From positions 1-12,122 of the forward strand of contig JAISTL010000117.1 of the NCBI GenBank assembly GCA_031272615.1: 12,122 nucleotides of DNA. Direction: 5' to 3'. This DNA comes from Methylobacteriaceae bacterium (GTDB taxonomy: Bacteria; Pseudomonadota; Alphaproteobacteria; Rhizobiales; Beijerinckiaceae). Below are positions 1-6,574 of the stretch, one piece after another. The notes beneath the pieces were generated by a model. It was not told the DNA's origin. It saw nothing but the letters and a program-made list of their open reading frames with translations, and ran no database searches. How positions within the stretch are numbered: position 1 is the stretch's first letter; each line of letters opens with the position of its first letter. Made by a program: the position numbers and the translations under genes.

Positions 1-1202
1 TCGGAGGGATCGCGTTCCACGACGATGTCGATGCCGGCTTTGGCGGCGGATGCCTGGAACAGCTGGGCAGCGTCGGCGGAGCCCGTAAACCCGTTGTCGG
101 ACACACTGAGGGGCAGGGGGCCTGAAAAACCGGATTTCTTGTAATGATATGCCGCTTTTTCGGGATCATACACGCGCTGCGGAACCTCCTTTGAAAAGAA
201 CGGATCCCATGACGGAATCGGATGGTCGTTTCCGATTGTTCCCGTGCCCGAGAGAAAGCTCTTGTGAAGTTCCTCGCGATCGACGGCATACTTCAATGCC
301 AGACGCAAATCGTTGTTGGTATAGGGCTCCGCGTCGGTCCGCATGACAAAACAGTTCATGAGGTTTTCCGGTGTACGGTAGACGACGATGTCCTGCCGTT
401 TTTCGAGCAACGGCAAAGTCTGGGGCAGGATTTCATCGATGACGTGAACTTTGCCGCTGAGCAGCGCAGCCACTTGGGCCGAAGAATCCTGGACTGCAAG
501 AGTTTCCACCGATTCAACATTGGCACGGTCCGGATCCCAGTAATTCGGATTGCGCCTGGTGAGCGCCCGGATGCCCGGTTGAAAATCTTCCAGAACAAAT
601 GCACCGGTCCCGATACCCTTGTCAAAATCCTCGCCTTCGGCGGTAATTCCGATATGAACATCAAGAAAGGATGCCGGGAAATCCACGTTTCCAGCACTCA
701 GGACGACAGAAAACTCGTGTGGATTGACCTCTTTGATTTCGGTGATCGGCGCCAGAGCCGCCTTTCCTCCGGATTTACTGTCGTCGCCCCGATGGTGATT
801 CAGCGAATAGATCACATCTTTTACGGTCAGTTCCTTGCCGTTGTGGAAAGCAACCCCCTTCCGCAATTTGAAGACCCATTGACTGGCGTCATTGTTCGAA
901 GCTTCCCAGCTTTCCACCAGGGACGGGACAACGCGTCCGTCCGGGCCCAGTTCCAGCAGCGTATTGAAGACCTGAAACCCGACATTGTACATGTACGCTT
1001 CGGTATAGGATGCGGGGTCCAGATGATCCGAACTGGATGCGGACGACAGCGCCATGACGAGATGCCCGCCTTTTTTCGGGGTTGTTGACTGGGCCCGGGC
1101 GCCGACGGCAGACAACAGGGTACCGGGAGTTGCGATCAGGAGCGCTCCGGCTTGCAGCAGACTGCGGCGGGATAAACCTGAAATATATGAATCGTGGGAC
1201 AT
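1..1202 (-). CDS. ABC transporter substrate-binding protein, peptide/nickel type (family 5), partial
   Basis: This is the extracytoplasmic solute-binding component of a peptide/nickel/opine-type ABC importer (SBP_bac_5 family). The frame is open from the ATG at 1200-1202 to the left edge, giving 400 residues. Full family members are usually 500-540 residues, so roughly the last quarter lies outside. Residues 11-17 read SRRSLLQ, a twin-arginine (Tat) motif, followed by a hydrophobic stretch and a likely cleavage site after ARA at 35-37. Family features include a conserved early segment with 'VFNTLLEL' and 'VVPSLVESWE', then 'WVFKLRKGVAFHNGKELTVKDVIYS', the typical 'FKLRKGVKFHDG..' block. Later come 'GTGAFVLEDF' and 'RRNPNYWD'. 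The ligand cannot be read from sequence; dipeptides, oligopeptides, opines or nickel are all possible. Permease and ATPase genes would be expected beyond the left edge. The Shine-Dalgarno is weak (GAAAGA about 7 nt upstream). Confidence 0.9.
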   Translation of the reverse strand, partial: MSHDSYISGLSRRSLLQAGALLIATPGTLLSAVGARAQSTTPKKGGHLVMALSSASSSDHLDPASYTEAYMYNVGFQVFNTLLELGPDGRVVPSLVESWEASNNDASQWVFKLRKGVAFHNGKELTVKDVIYSLNHHRGDDSKSGGKAALAPITEIKEVNPHEFSVVLSAGNVDFPASFLDVHIGITAEGEDFDKGIGTGAFVLEDFQPGIRALTRRNPNYWDPDRANVESVETLAVQDSSAQVAALLSGKVHVIDEILPQTLPLLEKRQDIVVYRTPENLMNCFVMRTDAEPYTNNDLRLALKYAVDREELHKSFLSGTGTIGNDHPIPSWDPFFSKEVPQRVYDPEKAAYHYKKSGFSGPLPLSVSDNGFTGSADAAQLFQASAAKAGIDIVVERDPS

Positions 1203-1278
1203 GGCTGTTCTTTCGTTCGAGGGGGAGGAAAGGGCACAAGGAAACGGAAATCTTTAAATGGCATTGTTCGGCAAATAG

Positions 1279-1302
1279 AACGTGACCTGAAAAACTCACG
1301 TT
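1279..1302 (-). promoter_or_regulatory. inverted repeat at the expected mRNA 5' end of the binding-protein gene
   Basis: A perfect 7-bp inverted repeat, aacgtga (1279-1285) and tcacgtt (1296-1302), is separated by a 10-nt loop, with a possible G-T wobble extending it. It sits just downstream of the candidate -10 box, where a repressor operator or a 5' stabilising hairpin would lie. The role is inferred from position only. Confidence 0.35.
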
Positions 1303-1310
1303 TCGTTTTG

Positions 1311-1337
1311 AATATAAGTACGCTTGTTGATTGTCAA
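1311..1337 (-). promoter_or_regulatory. candidate sigma-70-type promoter of the ABC binding-protein gene
   Basis: On the minus strand there is a perfect -35 hexamer TTGACA (1332-1337) and a TATATT (1311-1316) at a 15-nt spacing. A 17-nt spacing gives a poorer TATTCA. Transcription would start near 1304, leaving a leader of about 100 nt before the ATG at 1202. The surrounding bases are more AT-rich than the genes. The spacer is shorter than the 17-nt optimum, so confidence is moderate. Confidence 0.45.
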
Positions 1338-1760
1338 GGCAAAACTCCAGAGCGGGAGCAATACCGCTGCTGCCAACCACTTATAATAAAAAGATGATTT
1401 CACTTCGCTGCCGATGTGGACCCGGCGGGTTATGAAAGCGCCGGTATAATTCCCGTGTTCTTTGATGAATGATGGAGTCGGCGATCAACCGCAAGGATTT
1501 TACCGTCTGCGGCAATTGTCGTGAAATCAGCCGCAACCGGGCCGCAGTCAAACTTGCCCTCGAAAAGCACATTGAGATGACGGTGCGACACGGTGGAATT
1601 GTGAAACGGTCACCCGCCCCGGGGTATCGTCCCCGGCGCGCGCCGGCGGAGGAATCGGGCGGGGACATATGTGATCGTTGGCGCATGCAACGGCGGGGTG
1701 AACGCTCAGGTTCACTCCCGCACGCCGCGTGGTCGCCGGCAGTTGACGATAATGTTCGTT
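1338..1760. other. gene-free stretch with several GC-rich inverted repeats
   Basis: No reading frame here has a convincing protein pattern together with a ribosome binding site. What can be seen is structure. A 6-bp stem ccgggg/ccccgg (1619-1624 with 1631-1636) has the loop tatcgt. A perfect 14-bp palindrome ccggcgcgcgccgg spans 1633-1646. A 9-bp stem with one G-T pair joins 1695-1703 to 1710-1718 with the loop gctcag. The stretch lies downstream of the hexapeptide-repeat gene and upstream of the ABC binding-protein promoter. It could be a decayed gene, a small-RNA locus or repeats of the REP kind; none can be confirmed from one window. Confidence 0.4.
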
Positions 1761-1789
1761 TGCGCCGCCACGGCGCCGTGACCGGCGCA
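1761..1789 (-). terminator. strong stem-loop after the hexapeptide-repeat gene, terminator-like
   Basis: Outer arms tgcgccg (1761-1767) and cggcgca (1783-1789) pair perfectly. Inside them, after a small internal loop, lies the 12-bp palindrome cacggcgccgtg (1769-1780). It begins about 25 nt past the stop codon of the minus-strand gene, the usual place for a 3' hairpin. No T-run follows on the minus strand, so it may protect the mRNA end or act with Rho rather than terminate intrinsically. Confidence 0.35.
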
Positions 1790-1814
1790 CGATCCGATTC
1801 CGGCGTAGAGCGCT

Positions 1815-2453
1815 CTAACGGATGTCGGCCTGGGAGAACATGTCGCCGATGGAGAAGTTACCGTCGCGGCTGATGATGACATGGCCCTTGGGGACCAGCA
1901 GATCCTGGGCTTTGCCGATGCCTTTCAGCAGCCCGGCGCGTTCGTGGGGATCACTGTCCCGCCATGAACCGCCCGCTTCCAGGTGGCAGCTGTCGGCCGA
2001 GACCGGCCCGAGCAGCTGGCTGCCGGAGCCGAGGATGCTTTCGCCGTACACCGACGAGCCGCCGAGATAGCGGCCGTTGTCGCCGATGGTGATGTTGGCC
2101 CCCGGGCGGTTGGCCTTGGCGACAAAACCGCCTTCGCCGAACTGGTTGCCCGAGCCGATGGAGATGGGCCCGTTGACGGCGGTGATCAGCGTGTTGGTGT
2201 AAAAAATGTTGGCGTTGCCGATGGTGATGTCTCCCTCTTCGGCGCAGAAAACGGACACGCTGGGGAAAAAGTAATTGTTGGTTCCGATTTTGCAGCGGCG
2301 GGAAATCAGCACCGAAAACGGATCATAAATGGTATTGCCGTTTTCGATGAGCTCGCAGATTTCCTGAATGGTCATATATCCATGTTGTTCGCGCTGGTAA
2401 TTCATGTAATCGAAGACGGCGTCATCCATTTCCTCGATAAACGGCTCTCTCAT
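1815..2453 (-). CDS. hexapeptide-repeat (left-handed beta-helix) protein of unknown function
   Basis: The start is the ATG at 2451-2453 because GAGGA lies 7 nt upstream. The longer frame back to 2552 would overlap the candidate promoter. The product has 212 residues. Residues 1-45 look alpha-helical and acidic. From about 46 to 160 the chain carries repeated turns of the hexapeptide pattern [LIV]-G-x-x-x-x, for example ITIGNA (76-81), ISIGSG (97-102) and ITIGDN (121-126), which fold as a left-handed parallel beta-helix. Such folds occur in acyltransferases, gamma-carbonic anhydrases and scaffold proteins. I see neither the three-histidine metal site of gamma-carbonic anhydrases nor a clear acetyltransferase active site. 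The C-terminal 50 residues (about 163-212) form a separate tail. There is no signal peptide, so it is probably cytosolic. It is separated from the upstream decarboxylase operon by that operon's terminator and is likely monocistronic. Fold is confident, function unknown. Confidence 0.85.
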   Translation of the reverse strand: MREPFIEEMDDAVFDYMNYQREQHGYMTIQEICELIENGNTIYDPFSVLISRRCKIGTNNYFFPSVSVFCAEEGDITIGNANIFYTNTLITAVNGPISIGSGNQFGEGGFVAKANRPGANITIGDNGRYLGGSSVYGESILGSGSQLLGPVSADSCHLEAGGSWRDSDPHERAGLLKGIGKAQDLLVPKGHVIISRDGNFSIGDMFSQADIR

Positions 2454-2550
2454 GGCATGTTCCTCATATTGCTCCCATAGCGTCCGGTGCGCCGGTTTCA
2501 GCAGTTTATGGTTGTTTTTTGGAGGTTCACCGGTTCCCCATCGTGCGGGC

Positions 2551-2578
2551 ACTATAGCAAACGCCCGATAAAAGTCAT
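2551..2578 (-). promoter_or_regulatory. candidate promoter of the hexapeptide-repeat gene
   Basis: The minus strand has TATAGT (2551-2556), five of six matches to the -10 consensus, and ATGACT (2573-2578) as a weak -35, 16 nt apart. Transcription would start near 2544, about 90 nt before the chosen ATG. This supports the shorter start, and the promoter lies past the terminator of the decarboxylase operon. Confidence 0.45.
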
Positions 2579-2623
2579 CACCGGCACAGAGCGCCGAAAT
2601 GCCGCAGAGACAGGGCGAAGAAC

Positions 2624-2658
2624 AAAAAAGAAGGGCTCTCCCGGTGGAAAAGCCCTTC
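2624..2658 (-). terminator. Rho-independent terminator of the methylmalonyl-CoA decarboxylase operon
   Basis: On the minus strand GAAGGGCT (2651-2658) pairs perfectly with AGCCCTTC (2630-2637) around a 13-nt loop and is followed at once by six T (2624-2629). It begins 24 nt after the mmdB stop codon. This is a textbook intrinsic terminator and fixes the 3' end of the operon. Confidence 0.93.
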
Positions 2659-2681
2659 CTGAACTTTAGTCTGACAAAACA

Positions 2682-3983
2682 TCAGATGGCGCCTTGCGCC
2701 CGCAGGAAGCTGACGAACACGCCGGCGAAAATCGCCGAGGTGATGACGCCGCTGATGTTGGCGCCGAGGGCTTCCGGCAGGATGATCACGCCCTTGGCCA
2801 CCTCCTTCTGGGCAACCTTGGCGCAGGTCGGCACGCAGGATACGCCGGCGATACCGATGACCGGGTTGAACTTGCCGCCGGTGATGAAATACATGGCGTA
2901 ACCGCCGAGGAGACCGCCGATGCCGGAAATCAGCAGCGCCAGCATACCGAGAACCAGCAGCTTCAGCACCGTCGGGTCAAGGATGGTGTTGGCTTCCATC
3001 AGAACACCGAGCAGCATGCCGAGGGTCAACGTGGCGGAATAGAGCACCGTGTTGCTGAGCAGTTCCTTGTATTCCTTCAGGCCGCTCTCACGGATGACGA
3101 TGCCGAGCACCAGAGAGAAGAACAGCGGCGAAGCCACGGGGAACAGCAGGCAGAGCATGGCGTTCATGATCACGGCGAAGACGATTTTCTGCCCGGCGGT
3201 GATGTTGAGCTTCTTTTTCGGCGGCGGGTTCTGAATGGCGCGCAGTTTGGCCGGCACCAGCAGCTTGATGAGATAGGGGTAGCCGCCGTAGGTCAGCCCC
3301 AGATAGAGGTAGGCGACCACCGTGATCGGCACGAACAGCTGAGGGGCCAGAATCAGCGAAGCGAACAGAACCATCGGGCCGTCGGCGCCACCGATGGTGG
3401 CCACCGCCGCGGCGTCACCGCCGGCCAGGCCCATGGCCACCGCCAGCGGATAAGTGAAGACGGTGCCGAGCTCGGCGAACAGGGCGATGAACATGCTCTG
3501 GAACGGCCGGGCCATCATATAGCCGACATCCAGCAGCACGCCGATGCCCATGAACACCAGACAGGCGATCAAACCGTTGCTGAAGGTCAGCGTATAAATC
3601 GGCTGCAGCCAGTCCACCTGGAGGATGTTCACCACGGCGTCGGGTTCCTTGACCAGCGGGTCGAGGAACAGGGTGATTTGCTTGGGAGGGTTGCCCGGGC
3701 CGAAGAAGACGCCGGCGTTCACCGCGATCATTCCCAGCCCCATGGGGATCATGAGCAGGGCTTCGAGAACACCCTTTTTGCCCAGGTAGATGAGAAGGAA
3801 CCCGAGGAAGATGAGGAAAATACGAACGAACGAGGTTGTCGGATCATCGGTATGGACGAGAGTCGCAATGCCCTGAAACAGGTCGATGATACTGCCGCTG
3901 GAGGCGGTTGTGCTTCCTGCCGTATTTTCAATGATGTTTTCAACTACTTCTGGAGTAATTGACACGATTGGCGAAGTTTCCAC
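2682..3983 (-). CDS. mmdB: methylmalonyl-CoA decarboxylase beta subunit (Na+-pumping membrane subunit)
   Basis: This is the membrane subunit of the sodium-transporting carboxylic acid decarboxylases (OadB/MmdB/GcdB family). It releases CO2 from carboxybiotin and couples this to Na+ export. I chose the GTG at 3981-3983 because AAGGTG lies 6 nt upstream; a GTG three codons earlier (3992) has a poorer site. The protein is then 433 residues, the family's usual length. Hydrophobic segments run through most of the chain after about residue 50. The conserved GGADGP motif puts the key aspartate at 201, matching the Na+-site Asp203 of Klebsiella OadB. The segment FNPVIGIAGVS holds Asn373, Gly377 and Ser382, at the same positions as the functional residues known from OadB. 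The position of OadB Arg389 is Lys here. It is the last gene of the operon, 138 nt after mmdC. Alone it could belong to any decarboxylase of the class; the neighbouring mmdA makes methylmalonyl-CoA the best substrate. Confidence 0.93.
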   Translation of the reverse strand: METSPIVSITPEVVENIIENTAGSTTASSGSIIDLFQGIATLVHTDDPTTSFVRIFLIFLGFLLIYLGKKGVLEALLMIPMGLGMIAVNAGVFFGPGNPPKQITLFLDPLVKEPDAVVNILQVDWLQPIYTLTFSNGLIACLVFMGIGVLLDVGYMMARPFQSMFIALFAELGTVFTYPLAVAMGLAGGDAAAVATIGGADGPMVLFASLILAPQLFVPITVVAYLYLGLTYGGYPYLIKLLVPAKLRAIQNPPPKKKLNITAGQKIVFAVIMNAMLCLLFPVASPLFFSLVLGIVIRESGLKEYKELLSNTVLYSATLTLGMLLGVLMEANTILDPTVLKLLVLGMLALLISGIGGLLGGYAMYFITGGKFNPVIGIAGVSCVPTCAKVAQKEVAKGVIILPEALGANISGVITSAIFAGVFVSFLRAQGAI

Positions 3984-4024
3984 TGTCAACACCTTAAAGC
4001 TTGATTGTCGCTTCCGACGACTCC

Positions 4025-4043
4025 GGGGCCGCGTCTGTGCCCC
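4025..4043 (-). other. small GC-rich stem-loop in the mmdC-mmdB gap
   Basis: GGGGC and GCCCC arms (4025-4029 and 4039-4043) form a 5-bp stem with a 9-nt loop, about 40 nt before the mmdB start. The 138-nt gap holds no reading frame worth calling. A hairpin here could alter mRNA stability or mmdB translation relative to mmdC; this is inferred from position. Confidence 0.25.
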
Positions 4044-4121
4044 AACACCATTCGTCGAAAAACAACAAATTCGTTTAGTTCATGCCGTTTGTCACGGCGC
4101 CGGCTTTGCGGCGACAGAGTA

Positions 4122-4541
4122 TCAGCCGATGGAAAGGAGCACTTCCCCGACGTCCACCGGAGAGCCGGGAGTGACATGCAGCTTCGTGACTTTTCCGGAG
4201 GCGACGGCGGTGATGGCCGTTTTCATCTTCATGGCTTCGAGAGTAGCGACTTGCTGGCCTTCCGTCACGGAATCCCCTTCGGCGACAACGTATTCGAGAA
4301 GGACGCCGGTCATGGGCGCAACCACATCATTGGCTCCGGCGGCGACGGCCGCTTTCTTCTCGGCCTTCGGAGCGGAAGCGGCGGCGGCGGGAGCGGCGGC
4401 CGGCGCCGCGGCAGCGACAGGCGCCGCGGCAACAGGCGCTGCGACAGGGGCGGAGACGCCGAATCCGTCGGGGTGATCCAGGTCTTCAACCGAGACTGTG
4501 TAAGACCGACCGTCAATTACGATTTTTAAATTGCGTGCCAT
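4122..4541 (-). CDS. mmdC: biotin carrier subunit of methylmalonyl-CoA decarboxylase (gamma subunit)
   Basis: This is the mobile biotin carrier: it takes CO2 from methylmalonyl-CoA at MmdA and brings carboxybiotin to MmdB. The start is the ATG at 4539-4541, with AGAGG 7 nt upstream, giving 139 residues. Residues 1-28 form a short N-terminal segment (ARNLKIVIDGRSYTVSVE) like that of other decarboxylase carriers. Residues 29-66 are an Ala/Pro-rich flexible linker. Residues 70-139 are a biotinyl/lipoyl domain with the motif EAMKMK, where Lys105 is the expected biotinylation site. Pro76 of APMTG and Gly116 of SGKV fit the family. Carriers of acetyl-CoA carboxylase (AccB) look similar, but the position between mmdD and mmdB assigns it to the sodium pump. 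It needs a biotin-protein ligase encoded elsewhere. Confidence 0.93.
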   Translation of the reverse strand: MARNLKIVIDGRSYTVSVEDLDHPDGFGVSAPVAAPVAAAPVAAAAPAAAPAAAASAPKAEKKAAVAAGANDVVAPMTGVLLEYVVAEGDSVTEGQQVATLEAMKMKTAITAVASGKVTKLHVTPGSPVDVGEVLLSIG

Positions 4542-4616
4542 TGCACTACCTCTCAAATAGTCTGTTTCAGTTCAATATTTCGCGTTTCGCAGGGAACCGC
4601 GACCGACAGGTTTCTC

Positions 4617-5027
4617 TTATCTTCTGGCTCTTTGACCGTGCGACCGCAACAAAGCGCTGCGCCCGCCGATGACCCAGCCGCCCATCTGCTTGGAGCGGTC
4701 GATATGGATCCGGACCGGCTGCGCGCCGATAACGGCGCAGACAGCGGCAATGACAGCAAGATGGTCTTCCGGGATATCGCCTTCAGCAACAGGAGCAGCG
4801 GGCGCTGCAGCTGCAGCTGAGGCGGGAACGGCGGCGGCGGGAGTCGAAGCGGCCCGCTTGGCCGCCGCGGCCTCGGCGGCGCGTGTTTCCTGAAGTTGCT
4901 GCAGATACCCCAAGCCCGCGACAATTCCCCAGATGACGGTTGCGCACAGGAAAGAGATAATGATCACGACGCCGTAGGCTTGCAGAATGAAGACTACGGC
5001 GTCCCAAGTGGGTGAGTTCGACGTCAT
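4617..5027 (-). CDS. mmdD: methylmalonyl-CoA decarboxylase delta subunit (OadG-like membrane anchor)
   Basis: This small subunit anchors the carboxyltransferase to the membrane part and is needed for assembly (OadG/MmdD family). It has 136 residues. One transmembrane helix covers about residues 11-42, an Ala-rich, partly charged linker covers 43-80, and a conserved C-terminal domain begins near 84. That domain has EDHLAVIAAVCAVIG, then VRIHI, then GGWVIGGRSALL, matching the family pattern of an acidic helix, an 'I-x-I' strand and a W..xGR motif. Its ATG overlaps the mmdA stop codon by ATGA, so its translation is likely coupled to mmdA. Known MmdD proteins are about 115 residues; the extra length is in the linker. 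No separate epsilon subunit gene (mmdE, known in Veillonella) is present in the 75-nt gap before mmdC. Confidence 0.88.
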   Translation of the reverse strand: MTSNSPTWDAVVFILQAYGVVIIISFLCATVIWGIVAGLGYLQQLQETRAAEAAAAKRAASTPAAAVPASAAAAAPAAPVAEGDIPEDHLAVIAAVCAVIGAQPVRIHIDRSKQMGGWVIGGRSALLRSHGQRARR

Positions 5028-6574
5028 AATGGAATATTCCCGTGTTTCTTGGCCGGGCGCAATTCACGCTTGGAACTGAGCTTCTGCAAGGCCAGGGCGA
5101 TCGTTGATCTGGTTTCGCCCGGCATAATTACATCAGTCACGTAACCAAGGGAAGCGGAATAATAGGGCGAGGCAAACTCCGCCCGGTATTCGTCAGCCAG
5201 CTTCTTGGCGGCCTGCGCCCGGTCGGCGGCGGCGGTCAGTTCAGCCTTGTAAAGAATGTTGACGGCGGGCTCGGCGCCCATCACCGCCATTTCGGCGCTG
5301 GGCCACGCATAGGATACATCGGCGCCCATGGCCTGGCCGCACATGGCGAGATACGCGCCGCCGTACGCCTTGCGCATCACCACGGTGATCTTGGGAACCG
5401 AGGAGGAGCCGTAGGCGAAGAGCAGCTTGGCGCCGTGGCGGATGATGCCGCCGCGCTCCTGCTCGATGCCCGGCATGAAGCCCGGCACATCCATCAGGGT
5501 GACCAACGGAATATTGAAGGCATTGCAGAAACGGATGAACCGCGCGCCCTTGTCGGAGGAGTCGATGTCGAGCACGCCGGCCTTGTAGGCGGGCTGGTTG
5601 GCGATGATGCCGATGACCTGCCCGGCGAGGCGGCCGAACCCGACCACGAGGTTCTGGGCGAACAGGGCCTGGACCTCGAAGAAATCGCCGTTGTCCACCA
5701 GCCGCTGGATGACGTCCAGCACGTTGAACGGGGCGGAACGGTCATCGGGAATGATGGCGTCCATGGACGGATCATAATCGATGGAGATATCGTAGGGCAG
5801 ATTCGGCGGGTCTTCCGTGTTGTTGCTCGGCAGATACGACAGCAGCTTTTTGACAATCTGCACCGCGTGTTGTTCGTCTTCGGCGATGAAGTGGATGTTG
5901 CCGGAAACCCTGGCGTGCATTTCGGCGCTGCCGATTTCATCCATCGAGGTTTCCTTGTAGGTCACCGCCTTGATGACGTCCGGCCCGGTGATGAACATGT
6001 GGGCGTTCTTGCGGGTCATGACGATGAAGTCCATGAGGGCCGGAGAATAGGCGGCGCCGCCGGCGCAGGGGCCGGAAATCACCGCGATCTGCGGCAGGAC
6101 GCCGGAGAGCAGCACGTTGCGGTAAAACACTTCGCCGTAACCGTTCAGAGCCTCGACGCCTTCCTGAATACGCGCGCCGCCGGAATCCTTGAAGCCGACG
6201 ATGGGCGAGCCGGTTTTTTCAGCCATGTCCATGACATCACAGATTTTCTTGGCGTGCATACGGCCGAGAGTGCCGGCCTGAACCAGAAAGTCCTGGGAGA
6301 AGGCGGAAATCTGTCGCCCATCGACGAGGCCGGTGCCGCACACCACGCCGTCGCCCGGCAATTCCTTCTTTTCCATGCCGAAGTTGTGGTTCTGATGCCT
6401 GACAAATGTCCCGACCTCCTGAAAAGAATAGGGGTCGAACAACAGGTTGAGGCGTTCACGCGCAGTCAGCTTGCCGGACTGATGGCGCTTTTCAATCTTG
6501 TCTGCTCCACCCGCGGTCACGAGTTCCTGGCGCTTTTTTTTGAGCAGTTCGATTTGTTTTGGATCTATGGTCAT
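5024..6574 (-). CDS. mmdA: methylmalonyl-CoA decarboxylase alpha subunit (carboxyltransferase)
   Basis: This cytosolic subunit moves the carboxyl group of (S)-methylmalonyl-CoA to biotin on MmdC, leaving propionyl-CoA. It has 516 residues, normal for MmdA and propionyl-CoA carboxylase beta chains. The start ATG (6572-6574) has AGGA 6 nt upstream. Two crotonase-fold halves are visible, at about 25-255 and 275-505. The family block ELPGDGVVCGTG (71-82) is followed by SGGARIQEG (131-139). The oxyanion-hole glycines of the first half are in AGGAAYSPA (171-179) and of the second in AYGGAYLAM (403-411). Leu409 occupies the place of the Asp that favours propionyl-CoA in PccB. The oxaloacetate and glutaconyl-CoA pumps use different alpha subunits, so those are unlikely. 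A biotin-dependent carboxylase role is disfavoured because mmdB and mmdD follow in the same operon and no biotin carboxylase gene is near. Confidence 0.93.
   Translation of the reverse strand: MTIDPKQIELLKKKRQELVTAGGADKIEKRHQSGKLTARERLNLLFDPYSFQEVGTFVRHQNHNFGMEKKELPGDGVVCGTGLVDGRQISAFSQDFLVQAGTLGRMHAKKICDVMDMAEKTGSPIVGFKDSGGARIQEGVEALNGYGEVFYRNVLLSGVLPQIAVISGPCAGGAAYSPALMDFIVMTRKNAHMFITGPDVIKAVTYKETSMDEIGSAEMHARVSGNIHFIAEDEQHAVQIVKKLLSYLPSNNTEDPPNLPYDISIDYDPSMDAIIPDDRSAPFNVLDVIQRLVDNGDFFEVQALFAQNLVVGFGRLAGQVIGIIANQPAYKAGVLDIDSSDKGARFIRFCNAFNIPLVTLMDVPGFMPGIEQERGGIIRHGAKLLFAYGSSSVPKITVVMRKAYGGAYLAMCGQAMGADVSYAWPSAEMAVMGAEPAVNILYKAELTAAADRAQAAKKLADEYRAEFASPYYSASLGYVTDVIMPGETRSTIALALQKLSSKRELRPAKKHGNIPL

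Noticed and set aside
222..1088. Plus-strand frame (288 codons) opposite the ABC binding protein
   Set aside because: The minus-strand frame is a clear family 5 solute-binding protein, open over the same span.
1430..1591. Minus-strand GTG-started frame of 53 codons
   Set aside because: Its residue pattern is mildly protein-like, but it has no ribosome binding site, an in-frame stop just upstream and no known family. It may be a remnant; not callable.
1469..1873. Plus-strand frame of 134 codons in the gene-free stretch
   Set aside because: The first 50 residues look plausible, but the rest is Arg/Gly-rich, runs through strong hairpins and overlaps the 3' end of the hexapeptide-repeat gene.
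2694..3962. Long plus-strand frame (422 codons) opposite mmdB
   Set aside because: It is a shadow of mmdB: composition is His/Gln/Glu/Gly-rich without domain pattern, while the minus strand encodes a clear membrane subunit.
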